Source: Roseobacter sinensis
Lineage (GTDB): Bacteria; Pseudomonadota; Alphaproteobacteria; Rhodobacterales; Rhodobacteraceae
Direction: 5' to 3'
NCBI RefSeq assembly: GCF_025755255.1
Contig: NZ_JALIEB010000027.1
Span: 1 to 33,324, forward strand
Length of the DNA stretch: 33,324 bases
Below, piece after piece: positions 7,949 through 16,060 of the stretch. Each line of letters starts with the position of its first letter. Within the stretch, counting starts at the first letter, position 1. The translations under genes and the position numbers were made by a program. The notes beneath the pieces were generated by a model. That model worked only from the letters and a program-made list of their open reading frames with translations. It did not search any database and had not been told where the DNA came from.

Positions 7949-9976
7949 TCAGCTCCTGTAGCAGACGGATTTCACGGCTTCGATGATGCGGGTGGCGTCG
8001 GGCATGTAGGCGCGCTCCAGCCGGTCGTTGTAAGGCACGGGCATTTCTGGCGCACCGACGCGGGCGATGGGGGCATCCAGCCAGTCAAAGGCCTTATCCT
8101 GGATGGTGGCTGCAATCTCTCCACCAAAGCCGCCGAAAAGCGGCGCTTCGTGCACAATCACAGCACGGTTTGTCTTGCGGACACTGCTACAGATCAGGTC
8201 CGCGTCGAGCGGCTTGATGGTTCGGGGGTCAATGACTTCGACACTGATTCCTTCGCGCTCAAGCGTTTCGGCGGCCTGCACGGCGCGGTCGACCATGGCG
8301 AGTGTGGCGATCACGGTGCAATCGCGGCCCGGACGCACGACACGGCCCTTGCCGGGTGCGATGTGATAGCGCGCCTCCGGAACGGGCTGCGCCGCGCCGA
8401 GGTACAGAAGCTTGTGTTCGAGAAACACGACGGGGCCGTCCTGCGCGATTGCGGTGGCCATGAGGCCCTTGGCATCATAGGCGCTGCAAGGGGCATAGAC
8501 CTGCAACCCGGGGACATTGGCAAAGAACATCTCAAGCGATTGGCAATGCTGTGCGGCAAGCCGGATGCCGGCGCCTTGCGGGCCGCGAAAGACGATGGGC
8601 ACCCGGGCCTTGCCACCCAACATGAAGCGTGCCTTGGCCGCCTGATTGACGATGGCATCCATCATCAGGGTGACGAAGTCCCACAGCTGCGCCTCGACCA
8701 CAACGCGCTTGCCGCTCATCGCGGCGCCGACGCCGCAGGTGGAAATCGCGCCTTCGGAGATGGGCGTGTCCCGCACGCGGGCTGCGCCAAAGCGCTCGCA
8801 AAGCCCAAGCGTGAGGCCAAAGATACCGCCGGTTTCGCCGACATCTTCGCCCAAAATTATGACGTCATCATCGGCCTCCATCTCCAGGGCGAACGCCTCG
8901 GTGATCGCCTGCGCATAGGTCAGCGTGCGGGCGCCGGGGCCTGGTTCGGAATAGCTGAGGCCCACGGGCGCGAGAACATGCGACAAGGCCAGATCCATGT
9001 CCGGTTCTGCCTGCGCACGCGCCCACTCAATGGCCTCCTCAATCTCGGCTTCGACCTGGGCCACAAGGGTGTCGTAGTCGTCACCATCCAAGTCCTTCGC
9101 GGCAACCAGATGATCCCGGAGGCGGGCGATTGGGTCGCGGCGCCTCCAATCCTCCTCCTCCATATCAGTACGATAGGATGGCAGGTTGGCGCGCATGGAA
9201 TGATCATCCCAGCGGTAGGTCAGGGCCTCGATCAGCGTCGGCCCCTCCCCTGCTCTGGCCCGCAGGGCCGCACGTTCAACCGCTTCGAATACGGCGGCCA
9301 CGTCATTCCCGTCGATACGTTCGTTGAGCACGCCATAGGCGTCACCGCGTGCGGCGATGGACGGGCCCGCCGTCACGGCCTCGGTCGCCGTGGTCAGGCC
9401 GTACTGGTTGTTCTCGCAGAAAAAGATCAAAGGCAGGGACCAGATGGCAGCAAGGTTCATCGCCTCATGGAAGATGCCTTCGTTCGCGGCCCCATCGCCA
9501 AAGAATGTGATACCGATGTTGCCGGTGCCATTCAGCTGCTCGGCCAACGCAGCGCCCGTCCCCAGCCCCATGCCCGCGCCGACGATGCCGTTGGCACCCA
9601 GGATCCTGCGCTCGAAGTCCGCGATATGCATCGATCCGCCCAACCCCGCACAATAGCCGGGCGCCCGGCCCATGAGCTCGGCAAACATACGCGCGACGTC
9701 AGACCCTTTGGCGATCGTGTGGCCATGACCGCGGTGATGGGTCAGCAGGAAATCATCCGGGCCCAATGCGGCGCAGGCCCCTGCGGCAATCGCCTCCTGC
9801 CCGACGCTGGAATGTGCGGTGCCCTTGATCACGCCTTTCAAAAACAGCTCTTTTGCGCGAGTCTCGAAGCGGCGGATGCGCAGCATCATGATCAGCGCGG
9901 CGCGCAATTCGTCCGGGCCCATGCGATTGCCGGGGCTGGTCCGCGCTACAGTGTCGAGGATGTGGACGTGAGCCAT
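7949..9976 (-). CDS. Fused alpha+beta thiamine-diphosphate E1 (2-oxoacid/acetoin dehydrogenase type)
   Basis: This 675-residue protein is a head-to-tail fusion of the two E1 subunits that are usually separate. Residues 1 to about 340 are the alpha part, with the ThDP motif G160-D-G and NN at 189-190, and HRGHGH at 81-86. A linker leads to the beta part from about 351, with GEDVGETGG near 376-384 and a transketolase C-terminal domain (VEVIDPRTIKPLD). Family enzymes decarboxylate 2-oxoacids or cleave acetoin and pass the acyl group to a lipoyl E2. No E2, E3 or lipoyl domain is present in this window. The ATG at 9976 is 5 bp after the DctM stop; a longer reading frame upstream would run into that gene. 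Confidence 0.85.
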   Translation of the reverse strand: MAHVHILDTVARTSPGNRMGPDELRAALIMMLRIRRFETRAKELFLKGVIKGTAHSSVGQEAIAAGACAALGPDDFLLTHHRGHGHTIAKGSDVARMFAELMGRAPGYCAGLGGSMHIADFERRILGANGIVGAGMGLGTGAALAEQLNGTGNIGITFFGDGAANEGIFHEAMNLAAIWSLPLIFFCENNQYGLTTATEAVTAGPSIAARGDAYGVLNERIDGNDVAAVFEAVERAALRARAGEGPTLIEALTYRWDDHSMRANLPSYRTDMEEEDWRRRDPIARLRDHLVAAKDLDGDDYDTLVAQVEAEIEEAIEWARAQAEPDMDLALSHVLAPVGLSYSEPGPGARTLTYAQAITEAFALEMEADDDVIILGEDVGETGGIFGLTLGLCERFGAARVRDTPISEGAISTCGVGAAMSGKRVVVEAQLWDFVTLMMDAIVNQAAKARFMLGGKARVPIVFRGPQGAGIRLAAQHCQSLEMFFANVPGLQVYAPCSAYDAKGLMATAIAQDGPVVFLEHKLLYLGAAQPVPEARYHIAPGKGRVVRPGRDCTVIATLAMVDRAVQAAETLEREGISVEVIDPRTIKPLDADLICSSVRKTNRAVIVHEAPLFGGFGGEIAATIQDKAFDWLDAPIARVGAPEMPVPYNDRLERAYMPDATRIIEAVKSVCYRS

Positions 9977-9981
9977 ATCAA

Positions 9982-11298
9982 TCACCCGTAAACAAGCCGC
10001 GGCAGCCAAAGCGACAGGTCCGGCCACATGACGACAAAAAACAGCGCAAGGATTTGCAAGCCAATAAATGGCCATTGCGCCGCAAAGATTTCGGTCAGCT
10101 CCAGGCTGTCACCCGCCGCACCCTTCAGATAGAAACAGGCCGGTCCGAAGGGTGGCGTCAGATAGGCAATCTGCATCGACAAGTTGAAGACGATCCCGAA
10201 CCAGATCGGGTCATATCCCAGTTGCGTCAGAACCGGGAGGAAGATGGGCATGGTCAGAAAGAGGATGCCGATCCAATCGATGAAGAAGCCCAGGAGGATG
10301 AAGACACCGATCATTACGGTGAGGATGATGGCCGGTTCAGGGCTGATACCCGCCAACATGTTCGACGCGAAGGTGATCCCGCCCATCAGATTGTAGACGC
10401 CAATCAGCGCGTTGGTGCCGAAGACCAGCCAAAACACCATGCCGCATGTTCTCAGCGCCTGGATCAGTACATCTTTCAGCATGGCAAAGCTGAATGCGTT
10501 GCGCACCCAGGCCGCGACCGCCGCGCCGAATGCACCCAAGGCCGCACTTTCGGTAATGGAGGCGAAACCCGCGTAGATCGACACCAGAACGCCACCCGCA
10601 ACAGCCATGGGCAGCGCGACACCTTTGAACACCGCGAGCTTCTCACCCAGCGGCATATCGCGGTCTTCAGGCGGCAATGGTGGCCCCAGATCGGGGTTGA
10701 GGCCACAGCGGATCAGGATGTAGGCCACATAGAACGTGGCCAGCATCAGGCCCGGGACGAGGGTTGCGAGAAACAAGTGAGAGATCGAAACCTCGGCTGT
10801 CAGGCCGTAGAAGATCAGAATGATCGATGGCGGGATCATGGTGCCCAACGACCCGCCGGCCGTAATTGTGCCAATGGCCAGCTTGCGGTCGTAATTCAGC
10901 TTGAGCATCTGCGGCAGAGCGATGAGGCCCAGCAGCACGATCTCTCCCCCGATGATGCCGGTGGTCGCGCCCAAGAGAACCGCGACGCCTGTGGTCACGA
11001 CCCCGATGCCCCCGCGCACGGATCCGGCCCAGACGTGGAAGGCGCGGTAGAGATCTCGGGCAACCCCGGATTTCTCCATGATCGAGGCCATGAGAACGAA
11101 CATCGGCACCGCGATCAGGGAGAACGAACTGACAAACTCGGCCGTTCGGGTTGAAATCAGAAAGAACCCGGCGACGCCAAAGTTGGCATAAGCCAGGACA
11201 ACTGCGATGACGCCAGAGACGAAGGCCACGGGGACGCCCAGTATCAGCAACACCGACATCGCCGCGACGATCAGCACCGAGATCGTTGCGATGTCCAT
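9982..11298 (-). CDS. TRAP transporter large permease, DctM family
   Basis: This 438-residue membrane protein is the ion-coupled translocation subunit of a TRAP carboxylate transporter. About 12 hydrophobic segments are visible, and GGSLGTMIPPSIILIFYG near residue 150 is a hallmark of the DctM family. Its start codon shares one base with the stop of the DctQ gene (TGATG), and the E1 gene follows 5 bp downstream. The three TRAP genes lie in the order P-Q-M. The substrate cannot be told from the permease alone; the linked BKACE, E1 and aldolase genes suggest an organic acid, possibly an oxo or amino acid. Confidence 0.92.
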   Translation of the reverse strand: MDIATISVLIVAAMSVLLILGVPVAFVSGVIAVVLAYANFGVAGFFLISTRTAEFVSSFSLIAVPMFVLMASIMEKSGVARDLYRAFHVWAGSVRGGIGVVTTGVAVLLGATTGIIGGEIVLLGLIALPQMLKLNYDRKLAIGTITAGGSLGTMIPPSIILIFYGLTAEVSISHLFLATLVPGLMLATFYVAYILIRCGLNPDLGPPLPPEDRDMPLGEKLAVFKGVALPMAVAGGVLVSIYAGFASITESAALGAFGAAVAAWVRNAFSFAMLKDVLIQALRTCGMVFWLVFGTNALIGVYNLMGGITFASNMLAGISPEPAIILTVMIGVFILLGFFIDWIGILFLTMPIFLPVLTQLGYDPIWFGIVFNLSMQIAYLTPPFGPACFYLKGAAGDSLELTEIFAAQWPFIGLQILALFFVVMWPDLSLWLPRLVYG

Positions 11299-11819
11299 CA
11301 GCGGGGCGCCCGGTCAGGTTCGGACGAAGACCGACCTTGCCGAAGCCAGGCGACCAGCTGTTGCAGGACGACCGCAAGAAAAAGCACGGCGCCCAGAAAC
11401 AAGGCGAATTTGACAAAGGCGGGCAGCGGCGTGTTCCACGAACTGCCCGAACGTTCCGGAAACCAGCTGCCATCCGGCATGAAACGAAAAAGCGATCGTT
11501 CGGCGATCTGCCAGCCCGAGAAGGTCAGCGCAGCCAGATAGACGGCGCCGCAGATCAACGCCAGCCCGTCAGCCATCCACTTCAGCCCGGCAGGCATCCG
11601 GTCCGTCAGGGCGGTGACCCGCATATGCGATCCATCGATCATGCAATAGGCGCCCCCCAGCAGGAAGGCGACCGCGCCCAGGAGCCCCGCAATCTCATGC
11701 GCCCAGAAGGTCGGCGCGCCGAACCCGTAGCGCGCCACGACCTCGTAGACCATCATGAGGACGATCACTGCGAAGCCATATGCGGCCGTTTCAGCGAATT
11801 TTCCGATCAGCCAAGTCAT
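11298..11819 (-). CDS. TRAP transporter small permease, DctQ family
   Basis: This protein of about 173 residues is the small four-helix membrane subunit that pairs with DctM. Hydrophobic helices begin near residues 12, 46, 86 and 134. VYEVVARYGFGAPTFWAHE is typical for the family. The ATG at 11819 is preferred because AGGGG lies 5 bp upstream and the protein then begins directly before the first helix. An in-frame ATG at 11846 would add nine residues but has no visible ribosome binding site. It lies between the DctP and DctM genes, overlapping the latter by one base. Confidence 0.85.
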   Translation of the reverse strand: MTWLIGKFAETAAYGFAVIVLMMVYEVVARYGFGAPTFWAHEIAGLLGAVAFLLGGAYCMIDGSHMRVTALTDRMPAGLKWMADGLALICGAVYLAALTFSGWQIAERSLFRFMPDGSWFPERSGSSWNTPLPAFVKFALFLGAVLFLAVVLQQLVAWLRQGRSSSEPDRAPR

Positions 11820-11888
11820 ATCGGCCCCTGGCGGAGAGGTTTGCATCGGAGCGAACGGAAGACTGCGCGCCCCGACACCCGGCCGCTC

Positions 11889-12893
11889 CTAGAGAATGCC
11901 CAAGGAACTCATGTAGGCCTTGTGGCTATCCACGATGGCCTGCGCGTCGCCATTTCGGCCGCCCCAATCGTCCCATACCTCAAGCAGCATGTTGCGGAAC
12001 TTCTCGGCATCAGCCTCGCCAAACTCGATGAATTCGACATTCAGCTCCGACTTGGCTTTTTCGATCGCTGCGATCTCCTGCTCGCCCAATGTCGTTTCCA
12101 GCGTAGCGGAGAGGGTCTGGCACGCTGCTTCGAACTTGGCCTTGGCGTCGTCCGACAAGCCGTTCCACTTGGCCATGGAAACCGACATCTCCGTGACGGG
12201 CATCGAGTGGCGGGCGAAAATCGAATAGGGCGCGTTCTGGTACATGCCGAAGGCCATGTTCAGCCCGACATTGGCCAGATCCGAAGCATCCAGCACACCG
12301 GTTTCAAGCGCGCTGATTGCATCGCCGGGCGTCAGGTTCACCAGCGAAGCACCTGCCCGCGTCAGCAGATCCGACGGAAGCCCTCCGGGGGCGCGGATCT
12401 TGATGCCCTGGAAGTCATCCACGCTGCGGATTGGCACGGTCGAGGGGATCTGCTCCTGCGGCCAGTGCACGGTGCAGATCATGTGCATATCGTACTTGGC
12501 GTACAGGGCACGGCCCAACTCGAGCCCGCCGCCTTCGACGAACCATTTGTCGCGCACATCCGTGTTGGGATAGGCCGACAGCGTGTCGCCCAGCACGGCA
12601 AAGGCCGGGTCGACCCCGGCAAAGAACGTCGGACCGGTGTAGTGCCCATCGAGCAGCCCGTTGCGCACCGCTTCGAGGGTTTCGGTCGGGCCGACAACCG
12701 CACCGCTTGGAAAGACCTGAATGTCGACCTCCCCACCTGTGTCGGCCTTCAGCTGTGCCGCCATGTCTTCGAAGGCTTTGGTCGTGGCCGCTGTCGCACC
12801 CAGGAACGTTTGCATCTTGAAGGTCTCGGCTGCGGCTCCGCTGGCCATCAATGCCAGCAGTGCTGCACCCGCGAAAAGCTTGGTCCGTTTCAT
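11889..12893 (-). CDS. TRAP transporter periplasmic binding protein, DctP family
   Basis: This 334-residue protein captures the substrate in the periplasm and delivers it to DctQM. A signal peptide covers residues 1-22 (MKRTK, hydrophobic core, AAA-ETF). The body has DctP features, including GIKIRAPGG, where the conserved arginine normally salt-bridges the substrate carboxylate. The ATG at 12893 has GGAGG six bases upstream (GGAGGAAACCATG); a longer frame to 13040 lies within the neighbouring gene. It follows the BKACE gene by 31 bp and precedes the small permease. The ligand is unknown. Confidence 0.92.
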   Translation of the reverse strand: MKRTKLFAGAALLALMASGAAAETFKMQTFLGATAATTKAFEDMAAQLKADTGGEVDIQVFPSGAVVGPTETLEAVRNGLLDGHYTGPTFFAGVDPAFAVLGDTLSAYPNTDVRDKWFVEGGGLELGRALYAKYDMHMICTVHWPQEQIPSTVPIRSVDDFQGIKIRAPGGLPSDLLTRAGASLVNLTPGDAISALETGVLDASDLANVGLNMAFGMYQNAPYSIFARHSMPVTEMSVSMAKWNGLSDDAKAKFEAACQTLSATLETTLGEQEIAAIEKAKSELNVEFIEFGEADAEKFRNMLLEVWDDWGGRNGDAQAIVDSHKAYMSSLGIL

Positions 12894-12924
12894 GGTTTCC
12901 TCCCTATGGACTTCTATGCTGGCT

Positions 12925-13824
12925 TCAGGCCGCGATCTTGACTTTCGGCATGTCGAGGATGGTGCGCGTTTCCGCGACGGTGGCAGGCTCACGTCCCAGG
13001 GCACGGGCTTGCGCTGCAACTTTCGCGACCACCTCGGCATTCTTCAGGTGCCGGGCGCCGTCTTTGTAGGCGTAGTCACCCAAACCGATCGAGACATGAC
13101 CGCCCTGGCGAATGATCTTCTCGGTCAGTTCGAAGAGGTCGCCCTTGTAGTTCACCACGGTCCAGACGCAGTCGAAACCTTGCGGGAGGAACGCAGTATG
13201 GGCATCCAGACCGGCCGCGGTTCCGGGATGGCCGGCAAAGATGATCTCATCGGTCATGCAGAAACAAATATAGGCGGGATCGGTCAGCACACCCATCTTC
13301 AGGAATTGTTCGATCTGGCGGGTGAAACTGACATTCCAACTGACCAGATATGGCTTCAGGCCGTGATGTTTGATGCGCTCGGCGAAGTGCATCAGTGTGC
13401 CGGTGGAGTTCTTGTAGATCAGCTCGGTCGTGTCGTATCTGCCTTCCTCGGGGTTCCACCAGTCGACGTTCACGCTGCCAGTATCCATCGGCGCAAAGTC
13501 AGGCGCGGTGTCAGGCGATTTCATCATCTCTTCGATCGCCGCGAACCGGCCTTTCGCATCGCTTTCGTTGGCGACATAGCCCAAAGTCGGGTGGATAAGG
13601 ATGTCTGACTGCGCACGGATGCCCGCGTTTGTTTCAAGGTAAAACTCTGCGGCATGCTCCGGCGCTCCATCCGCCGTGCGTCCGTGGTAATGGACCACCG
13701 ACGCCCCTTCGTCATAACAGGCCTTTGCATCCGCAATGATCTCCGACGGCAAGAACGGAACATGAGGATTGCCGCGTCGTGTCGCCAGCTCGTTCACACG
13801 AGCTTCGATGATGATCTTGTCCAA
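12925..13824 (-). CDS. BKACE-family (DUF849) beta-keto acid cleavage enzyme, TTG start
   Basis: This protein of about 299 residues belongs to the family of 3-keto-5-aminohexanoate cleavage enzymes. They condense a beta-keto acid with acetyl-CoA to give acetoacetate and a new CoA thioester, using a zinc ion. H45-Y-H47 followed by GR fits the HxH zinc site (His46 and His48 in Kce). E8 or E12 near the first strand may be the other conserved residues. The TTG at 13824 is chosen because GGAGG lies 5 bp upstream and the protein then starts at DKIIIEARVNE, as the family does. An ATG at 13887 gives 21 extra residues, lacks a ribosome binding site and spans a 14-bp palindrome. It is the first gene of the operon. 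Substrates vary widely in this family, so the substrate is open. Confidence 0.85.
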   Translation of the reverse strand: MDKIIIEARVNELATRRGNPHVPFLPSEIIADAKACYDEGASVVHYHGRTADGAPEHAAEFYLETNAGIRAQSDILIHPTLGYVANESDAKGRFAAIEEMMKSPDTAPDFAPMDTGSVNVDWWNPEEGRYDTTELIYKNSTGTLMHFAERIKHHGLKPYLVSWNVSFTRQIEQFLKMGVLTDPAYICFCMTDEIIFAGHPGTAAGLDAHTAFLPQGFDCVWTVVNYKGDLFELTEKIIRQGGHVSIGLGDYAYKDGARHLKNAEVVAKVAAQARALGREPATVAETRTILDMPKVKIAA

Positions 13825-13941
13825 TGTGTCCTCCCTCTCCGGTGCACCGGATTGAGAAAGATATACACCATTCAGCGCAAAAGTCATATAGTAAGTTATA
13901 TTTTTGTTGAATAACGTTCCATTTTATATATCTTTAGGCAT
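13825..13941. promoter_or_regulatory. Divergent promoter region with a 14-bp perfect palindrome
   Basis: These 117 bp separate the catabolic operon from its presumed regulator and are much more AT-rich than the rest. TCCGGTGCACCGGA at 13838-13851 is a perfect palindrome lying just before the BKACE ribosome binding site. On the plus strand TTGTTG (13904-13909) and TATATC (13927-13932), 17 bp apart, could be the regulator's promoter and would give an almost leaderless mRNA. These elements are proposals from pattern only. Confidence 0.5.
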
Positions 13942-14799
13942 ATGAATGAAGATCAAGTCCCTACAAACCGCACGCATGATGTGGCGGATCTTCTGGCCGA
14001 TCATTTCCCCGGTCACACGATGCAGCGCATGCGCACACCGGACGGAAAGTACCGCTACATCTACGTCAGTTCCGGCATTCAGAATTCGTTTGGCCTGAAC
14101 CCTGACGAGCTGATGAAGGCCGATGCGGTAGACCACGGTTGGATCCACCCAGACGAGCGGGCGCAATTTGTCGAAGCACTGGAACTGTCCGCGCACGACC
14201 TGACCCCACTGGACATCGAAGTGCGTGTCGAAGCGCCTGACGGTGCGTATCGCTGGGTCCGCTCCCTTGGACAGCCCCGGCGCGAAGACGACGGCACGGT
14301 GATCTGGGACGGCGTGGCGTTGGACATCACGGACCGGCGCGAGGCTTTGGATGCCCTGGAGCGGGCCTTATCCGAGGCACGCCGGAGCGAGGTCGCTGAA
14401 GGCCGGCTGAACTACATTGCCGCTCAAGATCTTGCCGCCCCGCTCAGCGCCTTGCGCAGCGCGATCACAGCCTTGACGATCGTCGATACGGAAAACAGGG
14501 CAGATGTCGAGGCCTGCATCTCAGACGTGTCCGACCGCTTCGGTACGTTCGAAAAGGCCCTTCTCGCCACACGGGGTTTGGTTCTGTCGGGCAAGTCACA
14601 GCCCACAAGCGGCGCTTCCGAAATCGACCCGAAGCTGACCAAACGACAACGGGAAATCCTGGTCATGATTCGAAAGGGGGCGTCCAACCTCGAGATCGCA
14701 GACCAATTGGGTATCTCCGAAGGCACGGTCAAACTGCATGTCAGTGCAATCCTGAAACGGCTCGGCGTGAGGAACCGAACGGAAGCCGCGCGATTGTAG
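13942..14799 (+). CDS. PAS domain LuxR-type transcriptional regulator
   Basis: This 285-residue protein has an N-terminal PAS fold (about residues 25-130, with GAYRWVRSLGQP and WDGVALDITDRREA typical of PAS plus PAC). A helical, possibly coiled-coil, linker covers about 133-215. A LuxR/GerE helix-turn-helix lies at about 228-285 (LTKRQREIL, SNLEIADQLGISEGTVKLHV). No receiver domain, membrane segment or histidine kinase domain is seen, so it is probably a cytoplasmic one-component sensor of a small molecule. It is divergent from the BKACE-TRAP operon across 117 bp and is the likely activator of that operon; this pairing is inferred from position. Shine-Dalgarno match is weak (AGG only). Confidence 0.85.
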   Translation: MNEDQVPTNRTHDVADLLADHFPGHTMQRMRTPDGKYRYIYVSSGIQNSFGLNPDELMKADAVDHGWIHPDERAQFVEALELSAHDLTPLDIEVRVEAPDGAYRWVRSLGQPRREDDGTVIWDGVALDITDRREALDALERALSEARRSEVAEGRLNYIAAQDLAAPLSALRSAITALTIVDTENRADVEACISDVSDRFGTFEKALLATRGLVLSGKSQPTSGASEIDPKLTKRQREILVMIRKGASNLEIADQLGISEGTVKLHVSAILKRLGVRNRTEAARL

Positions 14800-14880
14800 C
14801 TTAGAACGCGAGGACCGGTTCTCTCGGTGTTTTGGCGGTCACGACCTGAGCCGCGCTGCGTCAAGGCCGGGTTTTCCGCG

Positions 14881-15906
14881 TCAAAGAAGCTCGCAGGGAA
14901 CCTGCAGGAGACTGCCCCCCTGGGCGCCAGCATCGAGCTGGCGGAAGGCTTCGGCGATCATCACATCAGAGCGTTGGCGCACCATGCGCAAGGGCACCCG
15001 CAAGAGCGTGGCCAGCGGATCGTGATCGAAACAACCGAATTGAGTGCGCTTTGTTTCAGCCTCCGGAACCTGCGCGAGATAGCGAACCACCCCTTCGAAA
15101 CAATCGATGGAATTGACAAACAGCCCACCCGGCAAGCGCCCCAAGTCGCGGTGCAGACGGCCAAGTGCGTCGGTCGCCCGCACGGGATCATAGCCGCAGG
15201 CGATGATCTGATCCTCTGAGTAAAGGAACCCCGAGGCCTGCATCTGCGCGCGAAATCCGCGGACCCTCTCCACTGTGGCAGAGGAGGTCTCTTCTCCGCC
15301 CAAAAGGTAAAGCCAGCTTCCGGGGTCATCGGGATCCGAGGGCGCCATGTCTTCCAGAAGCGTCTCGGTCAGCGCCGCGGCAGCCGCCCGGTTGTCGGCA
15401 ACCACCGAGGGCGCTTGCGCGCAGGGCTGATCGACAAACACATGGGGCAGATGCGCATCGCGGCAGAGGCGCGCAAGCCCGTCGGGGTCTGTGGCGCCTG
15501 CGATGAACACGAAGTCAACGGCGTAGGAAAGCAAATCGCGCAGAGCCTGAAGTTGCACCTCCACATCACGGCCTGCGTGAACGATTGCGGGACAATGTCC
15601 ACGCGCCTGGCTTTCCAGTGCAAATGTCTCGCTGAGCTCGGCAAAGAACCGGTTTTCGTGATTGGGCAGGATCAAGCCCGCGAGGCCGGACTTCGCCTTG
15701 CGCAGACCACGCGCCTGCAAATTCGCCGTATACCCTTCCTCGCGCGCGATCCGCAGAATGCGCTCGACCGTCTCCTCCTTCAGGCGCCGCTTCTTCCAGG
15801 TGCCGTTGAGCGCCGAAGAGACCGCCGAGGGCGAGGACCGCGCCTTTTGCGCGATGTTGTAGATCGTTGTTTTGCGGCGCGCCTTGAGGGGCATGTCGTG
15901 GCTCAT
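14881..15906 (-). CDS. LacI-family transcriptional repressor
   Basis: This 341-residue protein has an N-terminal LacI helix-turn-helix (about residues 13-60, TIYNIAQKARSSPSAVSSALNG), the hinge region, then a periplasmic-binding-like sugar sensor from about 75 (GLAGLILPNHENRFFAELSETF). It probably represses the divergent sugar transporter operon starting at 16061 and releases it on binding a sugar or polyol-derived ligand. A LacI-style palindrome is found 48 bp before its start codon. The downstream neighbour is the PAS-LuxR gene in convergent orientation, with 81 bp between and only a weak hairpin. A second in-frame ATG at codon 5 is possible. Confidence 0.9.
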   Translation of the reverse strand: MSHDMPLKARRKTTIYNIAQKARSSPSAVSSALNGTWKKRRLKEETVERILRIAREEGYTANLQARGLRKAKSGLAGLILPNHENRFFAELSETFALESQARGHCPAIVHAGRDVEVQLQALRDLLSYAVDFVFIAGATDPDGLARLCRDAHLPHVFVDQPCAQAPSVVADNRAAAAALTETLLEDMAPSDPDDPGSWLYLLGGEETSSATVERVRGFRAQMQASGFLYSEDQIIACGYDPVRATDALGRLHRDLGRLPGGLFVNSIDCFEGVVRYLAQVPEAETKRTQFGCFDHDPLATLLRVPLRMVRQRSDVMIAEAFRQLDAGAQGGSLLQVPCELL

Positions 15907-15953
15907 AAACTTTCGCGCATACGCGCTTGACGTAAATTATCTTTCGTGACTAC

Positions 15954-15977
15954 CGTTGCTCAATCGGTTGAGCAACG
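15954..15977. promoter_or_regulatory. Candidate LacI-family operator
   Basis: Arms CGTTGCTCAA and TTGAGCAACG form a perfect inverted repeat around a TCGG centre. The core CAATC|GGTTG has the central CpG characteristic of LacI-family sites. It lies between the repressor gene and the transporter operon. A TTGACG at 15927-15932 could be the -35 box of the plus-strand promoter; an operator over the -10/start region would then block transcription. Confidence 0.75.
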
Positions 15978-16060
15978 CTTTTTGTGCCCAGTCGAGCACC
16001 GCCCCTGCTCCGCACGGGCAAGGATCGCGGCCGGGGAGCGCCGCGCAAAGGGAGGAAAAC

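Noticed and set aside
8150-9991. 613-codon open frame on the plus strand
   Set aside because: It is antisense to the fused E1 gene, which has full ThDP motifs. The product has no recognisable domain and is rich in Arg, Gly and His, as expected from a mirror frame in GC-rich DNA.
11286-12941. 551-codon open frame on the plus strand
   Set aside because: It is antisense to the DctQ and DctP genes, crosses their boundary and shows no domain pattern; a GC-driven shadow.
14811-14834. Possible terminator between the converging PAS-LuxR and LacI genes (CGAG...CTCG then GTGTTTT)
   Set aside because: The stem is interrupted by mismatches and would be weak; not enough support for a feature.
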